Notes under the pieces: generated by a model | Database searches by the model: none | Told to the model about the DNA's origin: nothing | The model's input: the letters and a program-made list of their open reading frames with translations, nothing else | Shown here: piece after piece, positions 8,622-17,340 of the stretch | Position numbering within the stretch: position 1 is the first letter of the stretch | How the letters are laid out: each line of letters starts with the position of its first letter | Assembly: GCA_037131955.1 (NCBI GenBank) | Contig: JBAXQC010000010.1 | Coordinates: forward strand, 1-57,903 | Length of the DNA: 57,903 nt | Source of the DNA: CAIMMJ01 sp037131955 | GTDB taxonomy: Bacteria > Bacteroidota > Bacteroidia > UBA4408 | Direction: 5' to 3' | Program-made: the position numbers and the translations under genes

Positions 8622-10895
8622 ATGGAAAATAAAAAGCAAGAGGCATTAGATTATCATTCGCAAGGCAAACCCGGAAAAATTGAAGTTGTTCCCACAAAAC
8701 CATATTCCACACAAAGAGATTTGTCTTTGGCATATTCGCCTGGAGTTGCAGAACCTTGTTTAGAGATTGAAAAAGATATAGAGAACGTTTATAAGTACAC
8801 TGCCAAAGGAAATTTAGTTGCTGTAATTTCTAACGGAACAGCAGTGTTAGGTTTAGGAAATATTGGGGCAGAAGCATCAAAGCCGGTAATGGAAGGTAAA
8901 GGTTTGTTGTTTAAAATTTTTGCAGACATAGATGTTTTTGACATTGAAGTAAACGCAGAAGATCCTGAACTTTTTATTCAAACGGTTAAGGCCATTGCGC
9001 CAACATTTGGTGGCATAAATCTGGAGGATATAAAGGCGCCTGAATGTTTTGAAATTGAAACCAGATTAAAGGAAGAATTAAACATTCCAATAATGCATGA
9101 CGACCAACATGGTACGGCAATTATAACTGGTGCAGCATTAATTAATGCATTGGAATTAGTAAACAAGAAAATAGAAGAGGTAAGAATTGTTTTTAATGGT
9201 GCAGGTGCTTCTGCAATTTCATGTGCCAAATTGTATTTGGCTTTAGGTGCAAAAAAAGAAAATTTAATCATGTGCGATAGCACAGGAGTAATAAGAAAAG
9301 ACAGAGCAGATTTAGATGCTCAAAAATCTGTATTTGCAACACACCACAATTTAAATAAACTTGCAGATGCATTAAATGATGCCGATGTTTTTGTTGGACT
9401 TTCTAAAGGCAACATCGTGTCTAAAGAAATGATTCAATCCATGGCAGCTAAGCCTATTGTTTTTGCTTTGGCAAATCCAGCTCCCGAAATACCTTATGCC
9501 GATGCAATTGAAGCAAGAAAAGATATAGTAATGGCTACTGGAAGAAGCGATCATCCTAATCAAGTAAATAACGTATTAGGATTTCCGTTTATATTTAGAG
9601 GTGCTCTTGATGTAAGAGCAACAACAATTAATGAAGCAATGAAATTGGCAGCAGTAAAGGCCATAGCCGCATTGGCAAAACAGCCGGTTCCAGATGCTGT
9701 AAATTTAGCTTACGCAGAAAAAAATCTTTCATTTGGTCCACATTATATTATTCCCAAACCAATTGATTCCCGATTAATTTATGAAGTTGCGCCCGCAGTT
9801 GCCAAAGCAGCGATTGAAAGTGGTGTAGCAAAAAAAATAATCACAGATTGGGATGCTTATGAAACTGAGCTAAGAAATAGAATGGGTTTAGACAATAAGC
9901 TCATGAAAAATGTTGCTGCTAAAGCTCGTCAGAATCCTCAAAGAGTTGTTTTTGCAGAAGCTGATCATTACAAAATTTTAAAGGCCGCATTTCAGGTTAA
10001 GGATGATGGAATTGCAATTCCAATATTATTAGGTGATCCTGAAAAAATAAAAAGCTTAATCAAAGAATTTAATATCAATTTGGGCGATACTGAAATAATA
10101 GATTGCCGAAGCGAAAAGGAGAAAGAGAGAAGACACCGCTACGGTGATTTGTTTTTTGACAAAAGAAAAAGACGAGGCTATACAAATTTTGAGGCAAGAA
10201 AAGCCATGCACGAGAGAAATTACTTTGGTGCAATGATGGTAGAAACTGGCGAGGCAGATGCTTTAATATCCGGATTAACAAGAAAATATCCCGATACCAT
10301 TAGACCTGCACTAGAGATTTTTGGAATAAAAGAAGGTTATAGTAGGGGAGCAGGAATGTATTTGATGATGACAAAAAAGGGACCTATCTTTTTTGCTGAT
10401 ACTACTTTAAATATTTCTCCAACAGCTCAAGAGTTAGTTCAAATAACACTTCTAACAGCAGAATCTGTTCGTAAGTTTAATCTTGTCCCTAGAATTGCGA
10501 TGTTGTCTTATTCTAATTTTGGATCAAGCGATAACGCCAATACAAGAAACGTTAGAGAGGCCGTGGCCTATTTGCACAAACATCATCCAGAATTGATAGT
10601 GGATGGCGAAATGCAAGCAAATTTTGCTTTAAACAAAGAATTACTCTCCGAAAAATTTCCGTTTTCTCCATTGGCTAAAGAAGGTCCAAATACTCTAATC
10701 TTTCCTAATTTAGAAAGTGGAAACATAGCGTATAAATTAATGCAGGAGTTAGGAGGTTCAGAAGCTATTGGCCCAATTTTGTTAGGATTTAAAAAATCTG
10801 CACACATATTACAAATTGGAAGTAGTGTAAGAGAAATAGTAAACATGGTTACTATTGCTGTTGCCGATGCCATAGACAAAAAAGAAAATCAATAA
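8622..10895 (+). CDS. maeB: NADP-dependent malic enzyme, MaeB type with PTA-like tail
   Basis: 757 residues, the full length of the multidomain MaeB class. It decarboxylates malate to pyruvate with reduction of NADP. The malic N-domain (about 10-150) contains SLAYSPGVAEP and the metal/substrate region MHDDQHGTA. The NAD-binding domain (about 160-390) has the Rossmann motif FNGAGAS. The C-terminal third (about 420-750) resembles phosphotransacetylase; in MaeB proteins this domain is thought to be regulatory, sensing acetyl-CoA. It is monocistronic by position: a tRNA gene lies upstream and a convergent gene four bases downstream. Confidence 0.95.
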   Translation: MENKKQEALDYHSQGKPGKIEVVPTKPYSTQRDLSLAYSPGVAEPCLEIEKDIENVYKYTAKGNLVAVISNGTAVLGLGNIGAEASKPVMEGKGLLFKIFADIDVFDIEVNAEDPELFIQTVKAIAPTFGGINLEDIKAPECFEIETRLKEELNIPIMHDDQHGTAIITGAALINALELVNKKIEEVRIVFNGAGASAISCAKLYLALGAKKENLIMCDSTGVIRKDRADLDAQKSVFATHHNLNKLADALNDADVFVGLSKGNIVSKEMIQSMAAKPIVFALANPAPEIPYADAIEARKDIVMATGRSDHPNQVNNVLGFPFIFRGALDVRATTINEAMKLAAVKAIAALAKQPVPDAVNLAYAEKNLSFGPHYIIPKPIDSRLIYEVAPAVAKAAIESGVAKKIITDWDAYETELRNRMGLDNKLMKNVAAKARQNPQRVVFAEADHYKILKAAFQVKDDGIAIPILLGDPEKIKSLIKEFNINLGDTEIIDCRSEKEKERRHRYGDLFFDKRKRRGYTNFEARKAMHERNYFGAMMVETGEADALISGLTRKYPDTIRPALEIFGIKEGYSRGAGMYLMMTKKGPIFFADTTLNISPTAQELVQITLLTAESVRKFNLVPRIAMLSYSNFGSSDNANTRNVREAVAYLHKHHPELIVDGEMQANFALNKELLSEKFPFSPLAKEGPNTLIFPNLESGNIAYKLMQELGGSEAIGPILLGFKKSAHILQIGSSVREIVNMVTIAVADAIDKKENQ

Positions 10896-10898
10896 GTT

Positions 10899-11531
10899 TT
10901 ATTTTAAAGAAACAAGAATCTGTCCGTTTGAAATTTCGTACTTTATTATTCTCCAAGCAATTAGTTTGGCAAGAGTTTTAAATAAAGAGGTTCTGTTGGC
11001 ATAAATTTTCTTTTGAATAAAATTAATCGCTGAGTTTGGATAATTTTCTAATAATTCAAAAATCTTTTTTTCTTTATCGGTATGAGAATAATATTCGGGC
11101 ATAGTTGAATTTGCATATTGCCATACCGCTAAAATAAAACCTTTTGCGGGTAATGTTTCATCATTTTGTCTGATATAGGCTATCCAATTATTATTTTCAT
11201 CTAGTGCAGAATGAGGTAGTTTTTTTGAAGGTGGAACCCAAACTTCTAAAACATTTTTTCTTTCTATTTTATGTGGAATTAAATTATATTCTATAATTGG
11301 CTTAGAGTACATTTCTGCAGCAGCTTCAATCATGTGTGCTTCTTCTTGAACATCTATGCCAAATACGTTTCCATTGTCTTTTACACCAATTAATATTCTA
11401 CCACCAATTCCATTTGCAAATGCACAAAGTGTTTTTGCAATTTTTTTTGAATTGTCAATTCTCATTTTAAAATCTTGCTGCTGGTGTTCGCCTTGGGAGA
11501 TTAATTCAGCAATTGTGCTTTTAACAATCAT
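10899..11531 (-). CDS. AlbA_2 (Schlafen-like) domain protein
   Basis: 210 residues from the ATG at 11531. A longer frame opens at 11594 but would overlap mnmE by 53 bases, while the 11531 start leaves a 10-base gap, so I prefer it. The N-terminal half is an AlbA_2 domain (formerly called divergent AAA_4): DFKMRIDNSKKIAKTLCAFAN, then GGRILIGVKDNGNVFGID. The C-terminal part (about 140-210) looks like a winged-helix segment. AlbA_2 proteins bind nucleic acids and are often annotated as ATP-binding transcriptional regulators. No toxin or restriction genes lie nearby, and its target is unknown. Confidence 0.8.
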   Translation of the reverse strand: MIVKSTIAELISQGEHQQQDFKMRIDNSKKIAKTLCAFANGIGGRILIGVKDNGNVFGIDVQEEAHMIEAAAEMYSKPIIEYNLIPHKIERKNVLEVWVPPSKKLPHSALDENNNWIAYIRQNDETLPAKGFILAVWQYANSTMPEYYSHTDKEKKIFELLENYPNSAINFIQKKIYANRTSLFKTLAKLIAWRIIKYEISNGQILVSLK

Positions 11532-11541
11532 AAATAAATAA

Positions 11542-12945
11542 TTATTTACCAATGCAAAACTTAGAAAAAATTGTTCCGAGTATATCTCTATCAATTTCTA
11601 TCTGCCCTGTAATTTGGCCAATATGATACAATGAAGTTCTAATATCTTGTGCTAAAAAATCTCCTGTAATGTTTGATTCAATTCCTTCTAATGTTTTCTC
11701 CAAAGCAATTTCTGCATGAATTAATGCTTCGTAATGCCTAGAGTTAGAAACTATTAAATCGTTATTCTCAATTGATCTATTTACAGTTAAACTTAGCAGT
11801 TTTTCTTCAATAAGATGTAGGTTTTCTCCTGATTTGGCTGATATAAATAGTGATTCAATGTCCATTTCCTTAAATCTATGTTCAAGTGGTTTTAATTCTG
11901 AAACTAAATCTATTTTGTTAACTATTACAATTATTTTTTTACCAATAAATTCTGTTCCAGAAAAAATTTCATCAAAATTTAAGTCTTCTATTTCAGCAGC
12001 AGAGCAGATGTATAAAACAACTTTTGCTTCTTTTATTTTTTCGAAAGTCTTACTAATACCAATTTTTTCTATTGCATCGTTTGTTTCTCTAATTCCGGCA
12101 GTATCTATAAACCTAAAAATATAACCCTTGATGTTTAAAACATCTTCTATACTGTCTCTGGTTGTTCCTGCAATTTCGCTAACAATAGCTCTTTCTTCTT
12201 TTAATAAGGCATTTAACAAAGTAGATTTTCCAACATTTGGCCTACCAGCAATAGCAACTGCAATGCCATTTTTAATTGTATTTCCTAAAGAAAAAGAATT
12301 TTTAAGTGCGATTACTAATTTTAATAGTTTGTTTACCAAATCCGTTAAATCTTCTCTCTTTGCAAATGAAACATCTTCCTCTGCAAAGTCTAGTTCTAAT
12401 TCAATTAGGGAGGCAAAGTTTATTAATTCGTTTCTTAAGTTTTTAAGTTCGGTAGCAAAGCCTCCTCTTAGTTGACTAAAAGCTAAATTGTGGACACTTT
12501 CAGATTCTGCTGCAATCACATCAGCTACGGCTTCTGCCTGTGAAAGATCTAATTTACCATTTAAAAAAGCTCTTAACGTAAATTCTCCGGGGTTCGCCAA
12601 TCTACATCCGTTAGCGCAAAACAATTGAACAATTTTACTTTGAATATACAAAGATCCATGGCAACTTATTTCTAACGTATCCTCTCCTGTATAGCTGTTT
12701 GGAGATATAAATTTACTAATTAGAACTTCATCAATAATTTTATTTTCATGTTTTAATGTGCCAAAAGAAATGGTATGAGTTTTTTTATTAAGTAAATTTT
12801 TCTTTCCATTTTTTCCTTCAAAAAAATTATTGGTAATTTCAAAACAACCATGGCCTGATATTCTTATTACTGCAATTGCTCCAACACCTGAGGCTGTAGC
12901 AGGTGCGATAATTATTTCGTTAAAAATAGATTTAGATGGTTCCAA
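11542..12945 (-). CDS. mnmE: tRNA U34 modification GTPase MnmE
   Basis: 467 residues. With MnmG it builds the 5-carboxymethylaminomethyl group on wobble uridine. It has the tetrahydrofolate-binding N-domain (about 1-120), a helical domain, and an inserted G domain with G1 GRPNVGKS (234-241), the GTTRDS loop, DTAG and NKID. It ends in the essential CIGK. The start is a TTG at 12943-12945: an in-frame TAA lies a few codons upstream and family similarity already begins at residue 8, so no ATG is available. It lies 71 bases after the polysaccharide locus on the same strand. Confidence 0.96.
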   Translation of the reverse strand: MEPSKSIFNEIIIAPATASGVGAIAVIRISGHGCFEITNNFFEGKNGKKNLLNKKTHTISFGTLKHENKIIDEVLISKFISPNSYTGEDTLEISCHGSLYIQSKIVQLFCANGCRLANPGEFTLRAFLNGKLDLSQAEAVADVIAAESESVHNLAFSQLRGGFATELKNLRNELINFASLIELELDFAEEDVSFAKREDLTDLVNKLLKLVIALKNSFSLGNTIKNGIAVAIAGRPNVGKSTLLNALLKEERAIVSEIAGTTRDSIEDVLNIKGYIFRFIDTAGIRETNDAIEKIGISKTFEKIKEAKVVLYICSAAEIEDLNFDEIFSGTEFIGKKIIVIVNKIDLVSELKPLEHRFKEMDIESLFISAKSGENLHLIEEKLLSLTVNRSIENNDLIVSNSRHYEALIHAEIALEKTLEGIESNITGDFLAQDIRTSLYHIGQITGQIEIDRDILGTIFSKFCIGK

Positions 12946-12979
12946 TGGTTTAAATTATTTCTTGGTAAAGATAAAATAT

Positions 12980-13005
12980 AAATCATTTTTATTTCTAAAT
13001 GATTT
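12980..13005. repeat. Inverted repeat between the sugar-transferase gene and mnmE
   Basis: Perfect nine-base arms, AAATCATTT at 12980-12988 and AAATGATTT at 12997-13005, with an eight-base loop. It lies 12 bases past the end of the polysaccharide locus. It could be a weak AT-rich terminator or an operator for mnmE. It lacks a GC stem and a clean T-run. Confidence 0.45.
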
Positions 13006-13016
13006 CTGTAGACAGC

Positions 13017-14051
13017 TTAGGCACTTCTTTTTCTTTTTACAATAATATTAAATAAGGCCTTAAAAAAGAATTTGGTATCGGTGGTGTATGGATTTTTATT
13101 TTTTATGAGTAAATATTCTCTTTCTGATTGTAAAACTTCTTCAACAGATCCTTTTCTATCAAGTGAAACATAGGGCGGTATGCATCCGGGTTTTTGTTTA
13201 GACCTTAGTTCCTGCAAATCTTTTGGAATATCATTAAAATATCTTTCGCTTATAGGGCGAACACCTACCAACTTCATTTCACCTTTAATTACATTTATCA
13301 ATTGCGGTAACTCATCAATCCAAAATTTTCTTAGTGTAGCACCCCAAGGTGTTAGTCTAAAATCATTTTTTGGTTTACCACTTTCTGCGTATCCATGGAG
13401 AGTGAGAATATGATCTTGTAAATACTCAGAATAGGGATGCATTGTTCTAAATTTATATACCTTAATTATTTTTCCGTTTTTTCCCATCCGTTTCATTTTA
13501 AATAAAGGGCCATAGGATGGCTCCGGATTATAATCAGGAAGTTTTTCCTTTTTTACAACACAGTATAAATAGCCATTAAAGGAGCTGTAATCAACAATTT
13601 TAAAACCACAGCTTACTAATCTGCCCAAAACTTCAGCTTTGGATAATAGTCTTATTTTTCCTTTGGTAATAAAAAAATAGATTTTTTTAAGTCCCCAAAC
13701 TTTTGGTGCTACCCGTAAAAATAAAAATTCAAAAATAAAATATAGATTCTTAATAATGGGAATATTACCTATTTTTTGCCTTTCTTTTCTGGCAACAATA
13801 GTTTCGAATCTACATATAAAGATTCCTCCTGCATTTAATTTTTCATTAACTGCTTCAAAAAATTTGTTTATAAATCTAAATTCATTTACAGGTCTTAGAT
13901 TTACTATTGCATTAATTTGGGTATTGTTGCTTTCAATATTAAATGGATTGGTAGTATTCACTACAAGCGTGTTTGGCGAATCTAAATCTATATAATTATT
14001 TATGTAGTTAAAGGAGCCCATTCCAAGAATGTTGAGCAAATTACTTTTCAT
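13017..14051 (-). CDS. Methyltransferase-like / bacterial sugar transferase fusion
   Basis: 344 residues. The C-terminal part (about 180-340) is a monotopic phosphoglycosyl transferase (PF02397 type): KFRTM at 200-204, the catalytic Asp-Glu as D246-E247 in IDELPQL, then LVGVRP. Such enzymes move a sugar phosphate from a UDP-sugar to undecaprenyl phosphate and start glycan assembly. The membrane-dipping helix that normally precedes KFRTM is absent. Instead the first 165 residues resemble the C-terminal half of a class I methyltransferase (AGGIFICRFE, LSKAEVLGRLVSCGF), with a hydrophobic stretch broken by Pro at about 101-128. It is the last gene of the polysaccharide locus and its probable initiating transferase. 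Confidence 0.8.
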   Translation of the reverse strand: MKSNLLNILGMGSFNYINNYIDLDSPNTLVVNTTNPFNIESNNTQINAIVNLRPVNEFRFINKFFEAVNEKLNAGGIFICRFETIVARKERQKIGNIPIIKNLYFIFEFLFLRVAPKVWGLKKIYFFITKGKIRLLSKAEVLGRLVSCGFKIVDYSSFNGYLYCVVKKEKLPDYNPEPSYGPLFKMKRMGKNGKIIKVYKFRTMHPYSEYLQDHILTLHGYAESGKPKNDFRLTPWGATLRKFWIDELPQLINVIKGEMKLVGVRPISERYFNDIPKDLQELRSKQKPGCIPPYVSLDRKGSVEEVLQSEREYLLIKNKNPYTTDTKFFFKALFNIIVKRKRSA

Positions 14052-14412
14052 TTTTAAATGCTTTTAAATGAATGAAAATAAAGCTAAGAAGTATTCCAAC
14101 AATATTAAATAGCATATCCAAATAATTGTACGTTCTGTATGGAATTAGGTTCTGAATTAGTTCAAATAATATGGCAAATCCAATCCCTAAAAACAGCCAT
14201 ACAAATTTATTAATTTTAAAGTTTAAAGTTTTGTAGAAATAGAACCAAGGTGCAAAAATCAGGATATGAAATAAGTAATCTAACCTTAAACTAAAAACGT
14301 AAGTATGGTTTATTGTAGATTCTTTATTGTTTATGGGTAATACAATTCCAAGAAAAATAATGAAAAGGTAAACGAGTAAATAGTTACGCTTGAGATTTGT
14401 TTTTTGTGACAA
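14041..14412 (-). CDS. VanZ-like membrane protein
   Basis: 123 residues with four predicted membrane segments. It carries VanZ-family features: a charged stretch followed by DYLFHILIF in the second helix and ELIQNLIPYRTYNYLDMLFN before the last helix. The family's biochemical role is unsettled. The only sensible start is a TTG at 14410-14412, which overlaps the deacetylase by 29 bases; the gene also overlaps the sugar transferase by 11 bases. The double overlap places it firmly inside the polysaccharide operon. Confidence 0.75.
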   Translation of the reverse strand: MSQKTNLKRNYLLVYLFIIFLGIVLPINNKESTINHTYVFSLRLDYLFHILIFAPWFYFYKTLNFKINKFVWLFLGIGFAILFELIQNLIPYRTYNYLDMLFNIVGILLSFIFIHLKAFKNEK

Positions 14413-15157
14413 AGAGGTATTGTTTTATTTTATTTTTTATGTTCTGACGCACAAATTCACTTACCCAAATGTACTTATTGTTTGTCCATCTTTGAGGATG
14501 GAAGTTAAAAAGTGCAATTTCTGGAAACTTGTTTTCTTGTATGGATTTTATAATTTGATCTGTTGAATTATATTCGGGCCATTTCTTTGTTGTTTGCACT
14601 TTATCCCTAACGCTTACTTTAAATCCATCCCAACGTCTTCCTGTATCTGTTAAATAAAATACTTTGTTAAAATCAAAGTCAAAATAAGGTTCTATAGAAA
14701 TATCAAAATCTTTGTAATTGTAATGATTCCAGATGGCTTTGTTGTCAAATTTACTTCTTGGACTTCCATGCATACAGATACTTGTAATGGGAGTTATTTC
14801 TCTGAGTGTTTTTAAGTGATTTTTAAAATATGCAAGGGCTTTTTCTGGATCTCCATTTGCAAAATCCATGTCTTCGTAATGGTATCCAATCTCGTGTCCC
14901 ATATTTGCAATTTCAAGAATAACATCTTTATTAAAACTTTCGGGAACCATCCTAAAATAATACGTTCCAACAATTCCCATTTTATGTTGAATTTGAGCAA
15001 ACTTTAAGGAGTTTAATTTTAAATCATCAACATCGTGTCTCAAGAAAATTTTTTTATTTTTCAAATCCTTAGGGTAATTTGATACAAGATCAAATGAAAA
15101 ATTTTTTTCTTGAAATGTTTCTAAGAGTTTTTGATAGGTGTGTAAAGTAAAATCCAT
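14384..15157 (-). CDS. Polysaccharide deacetylase-like protein
   Basis: 257 residues of the NodB/CE4 superfamily in a divergent branch. RHDVDD (about residue 40) supplies the catalytic Asp pair, GHEIGYHYEDMDF carries one metal-binding His segment, and CMHGSPRSKFD and NFHPQRW supply further histidines. It has no signal peptide, so it probably acts on a cytoplasmic, lipid-linked or nucleotide-activated sugar. It overlaps wecB by one base and the VanZ-like gene by 29. The exact substrate cannot be read from the sequence. Confidence 0.8.
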   Translation of the reverse strand: MDFTLHTYQKLLETFQEKNFSFDLVSNYPKDLKNKKIFLRHDVDDLKLNSLKFAQIQHKMGIVGTYYFRMVPESFNKDVILEIANMGHEIGYHYEDMDFANGDPEKALAYFKNHLKTLREITPITSICMHGSPRSKFDNKAIWNHYNYKDFDISIEPYFDFDFNKVFYLTDTGRRWDGFKVSVRDKVQTTKKWPEYNSTDQIIKSIQENKFPEIALFNFHPQRWTNNKYIWVSEFVRQNIKNKIKQYLFVTKNKSQA

Positions 15158-16251
15158 TACAAATTAAATATTTCAATTAGGTAATTTACAATTCTTTCAG
15201 AAGCTTTCCCATCCCATAAAGGGGGTATGCTTCCCGCTTTCCAAATTCCAGAATGTAAATTTTCAAAAGCTATTTTTAACTGATCTATATCCGAACCAAC
15301 CAAAACATTTGTTCCAATGCTGCATGTTTCTGGCCTTTCCGTAGAATTTCTTAGCGTAATGCAAGGTATATTAAGTACGGTAGTTTCTTCTGTTACCCCT
15401 CCAGAGTCTGTAATAACAGCCATGGAGTTTTGTACCAAAAAATTAAATTCAAAATAACTAAGAGGGTCAATAACGAATAGGTTGTTGAAAGAAAAATTAA
15501 GTTTTTCAATTATTTTTTTTGTCCTTGGATGGGCAGGAAATACAATAGGAATTTGTGATGAAAAGGTAATTAAATTTTGAATTAAAGTATCGAAAAGAGA
15601 TTCCTCATCTACGTTTGATGGACGGTGCAAGGTAAGCACTATGTATTTTTTTTTATGGAGAGGAAGTGTTGTATATATTTCGGGTGGAAAGAAATTAGTG
15701 GTATTTGCAAGCAATGTATCAATCATTGTATTTCCAACAAAGTAAATTTTGCTTTTGGCGATACCTTCATTTTTTAAATTTTCGTTTGCAATTTCTGAGG
15801 TAGTAAAAAAGAAATCAGAAATAGAATCAGTTACCATTCTATTTATTTCCTCCGGCATTGTGCTATCTCCAGAACGAATTCCGCCCTCTACATGTGCAAC
15901 TTTAATGTTCATTTTTTTTGCAACAATGCTGCAAGCCATAGTAGAATTTACATCGCCAACAACTAGGCATAAATCTGATTTTTCTTTTTCCAGAATTTCT
16001 TCGTACTTTATCATTATGCCTGCTGTTTGTTGGGCTTGAGAGCCACTGCCAACATTCAGATTGAAGTGTGGTTCTGGAATTTGAAGTTGTTCAAAAAAAT
16101 TATCCGACATGTTTTTGTCATAGTGTTGTCCGGTATGAATTAATCTAAAATGAATATTTTTTCCATTTGATTGGGCTAATTTAATTGATTTTATGATGGG
16201 TGAAATCTTCATAAAATTTGGCCTAGCCCCTGCAATAATATCTACCAGCAT
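15157..16251 (-). CDS. wecB: UDP-N-acetylglucosamine 2-epimerase (non-hydrolysing)
   Basis: 364 residues, the typical length. It interconverts UDP-GlcNAc and UDP-ManNAc in the cytoplasm. Family motifs are intact: GARPNFMKISPII at the N-terminus, HTGQHYD, the acidic GDVNST, VEGGIRSGD, PEEINR, and the UDP-binding DSGGVTEE near residue 280. It looks like the non-hydrolysing WecB/MnaA class, not clearly the NeuC hydrolysing class that releases free ManNAc. The NeuB-like gene in the same locus makes that distinction matter. A nine-base A-tract lies within the coding strand (15656-15664). Confidence 0.93.
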   Translation of the reverse strand: MLVDIIAGARPNFMKISPIIKSIKLAQSNGKNIHFRLIHTGQHYDKNMSDNFFEQLQIPEPHFNLNVGSGSQAQQTAGIMIKYEEILEKEKSDLCLVVGDVNSTMACSIVAKKMNIKVAHVEGGIRSGDSTMPEEINRMVTDSISDFFFTTSEIANENLKNEGIAKSKIYFVGNTMIDTLLANTTNFFPPEIYTTLPLHKKKYIVLTLHRPSNVDEESLFDTLIQNLITFSSQIPIVFPAHPRTKKIIEKLNFSFNNLFVIDPLSYFEFNFLVQNSMAVITDSGGVTEETTVLNIPCITLRNSTERPETCSIGTNVLVGSDIDQLKIAFENLHSGIWKAGSIPPLWDGKASERIVNYLIEIFNL

Positions 16252-17340
16252 TTAATTGAATTTTTTAAAATCAAATTTAGTTTTTTCGATTGATTTAGTA
16301 ATAAAAAAATTGGAAATAAGGTGATAAAAAAATTCTGTAACATTAATTTTATCGTTAAGCATAGCGTTTCTTTTTACTTGCCATTCTTTTTTTAAGTCCT
16401 TATTTGACAGCATTTCATTTAACTTATGTTTTAAGTTTTCAAATTCTGTTGGCAAAAAAGCATAGGTTAAGTGGTACTTCTTTTCCTCTTCTTCTAGGTA
16501 AGAAATTTTTCCAGCAAAACTATTGCAACGCAACGAGGGTGTACCAAGCACTGCTGCTTCTGAAGTCATGGTTTGACTATCGCCAATAAGCAGAGCAGCA
16601 AAGTATAGCAGCGAATGAGCTTTTTCTGGAGAAACTTTTAATTGAAAAATTTTAAATTCCTCATCAATATCTCTTTCGGTTGTAATAAATACTTTTCCAT
16701 ATTTGGTAAGTGTGTTTACTAAATACCTTTTTTGTTCTAAACTCAAACCAGATATTCCAATATCATGATGAGCTTTAAAGGCATTGAAACGTAAAATAAA
16801 ATAAGGTTCATTTATTTTTACTCCAATTTCGTTTAAAATTTCAGAGTCAGGTGTAAATACTTTTGGGTGCAAATAAGCAAGTTCATGGTAACCAGGATAT
16901 GTAATATGATTAGGTTTTAACCTTTCGTAATTTAAAACATCTGGTGATACCAAAAAGTCAGCAAATGGGTGTCCAAACTTTGACATTAGTGGCTGAACGG
17001 AGCTATCATCGTCATCAAACACAAAGGAGGTAATTTTACTAAATTTAGAAATGTGTGCAATAGTTATGCTAGTGCCAATAGCTATATCTATTTTATTTTT
17101 TTTTGCAATTTTATAAAGTGTAATTCCAAACTTTATCTGGTCAAAAAATTTACCTAAAATTCCATCAGATTTTTTTCCTATTACAATGTATGGTATTCCA
17201 TATTTTTCTAACAATATTTTCGCAATAGGAATGTCTTTAATAGTTACAATTACAAAGTGGCCATTATCAATAAGTTTAAAATACAGGTTTCTAAATAAAT
17301 GTACGTGAGCTGGATGGCCAATATCAATTAAAATTCTCAT
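16252..17340 (-). CDS. DUF354 GT-B-like protein
   Basis: 362 residues starting with the DUF354 signature (MRILIDIGHPAHVHLFRN). The fold looks like a GT-B glycosyltransferase or UDP-sugar 2-epimerase, with GDSQTMTSEAAVLGTPSLR as the nucleotide-binding C-terminal segment. DUF354 genes are common in polysaccharide clusters of bacteria and archaea, but no activity is established to my knowledge. It abuts wecB with no gap and overlaps the FemAB-like gene by four bases. A role in making or transferring a sugar is an inference from context. Confidence 0.8.
   Translation of the reverse strand: MRILIDIGHPAHVHLFRNLYFKLIDNGHFVIVTIKDIPIAKILLEKYGIPYIVIGKKSDGILGKFFDQIKFGITLYKIAKKNKIDIAIGTSITIAHISKFSKITSFVFDDDDSSVQPLMSKFGHPFADFLVSPDVLNYERLKPNHITYPGYHELAYLHPKVFTPDSEILNEIGVKINEPYFILRFNAFKAHHDIGISGLSLEQKRYLVNTLTKYGKVFITTERDIDEEFKIFQLKVSPEKAHSLLYFAALLIGDSQTMTSEAAVLGTPSLRCNSFAGKISYLEEEEKKYHLTYAFLPTEFENLKHKLNEMLSNKDLKKEWQVKRNAMLNDKINVTEFFYHLISNFFITKSIEKTKFDFKKFN

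Noticed and set aside
11532..11594. N-terminal extension of the AlbA_2 protein
   Set aside because: It overlaps the conserved MnmE C-terminus; the ATG at 11531 begins where the family similarity begins.
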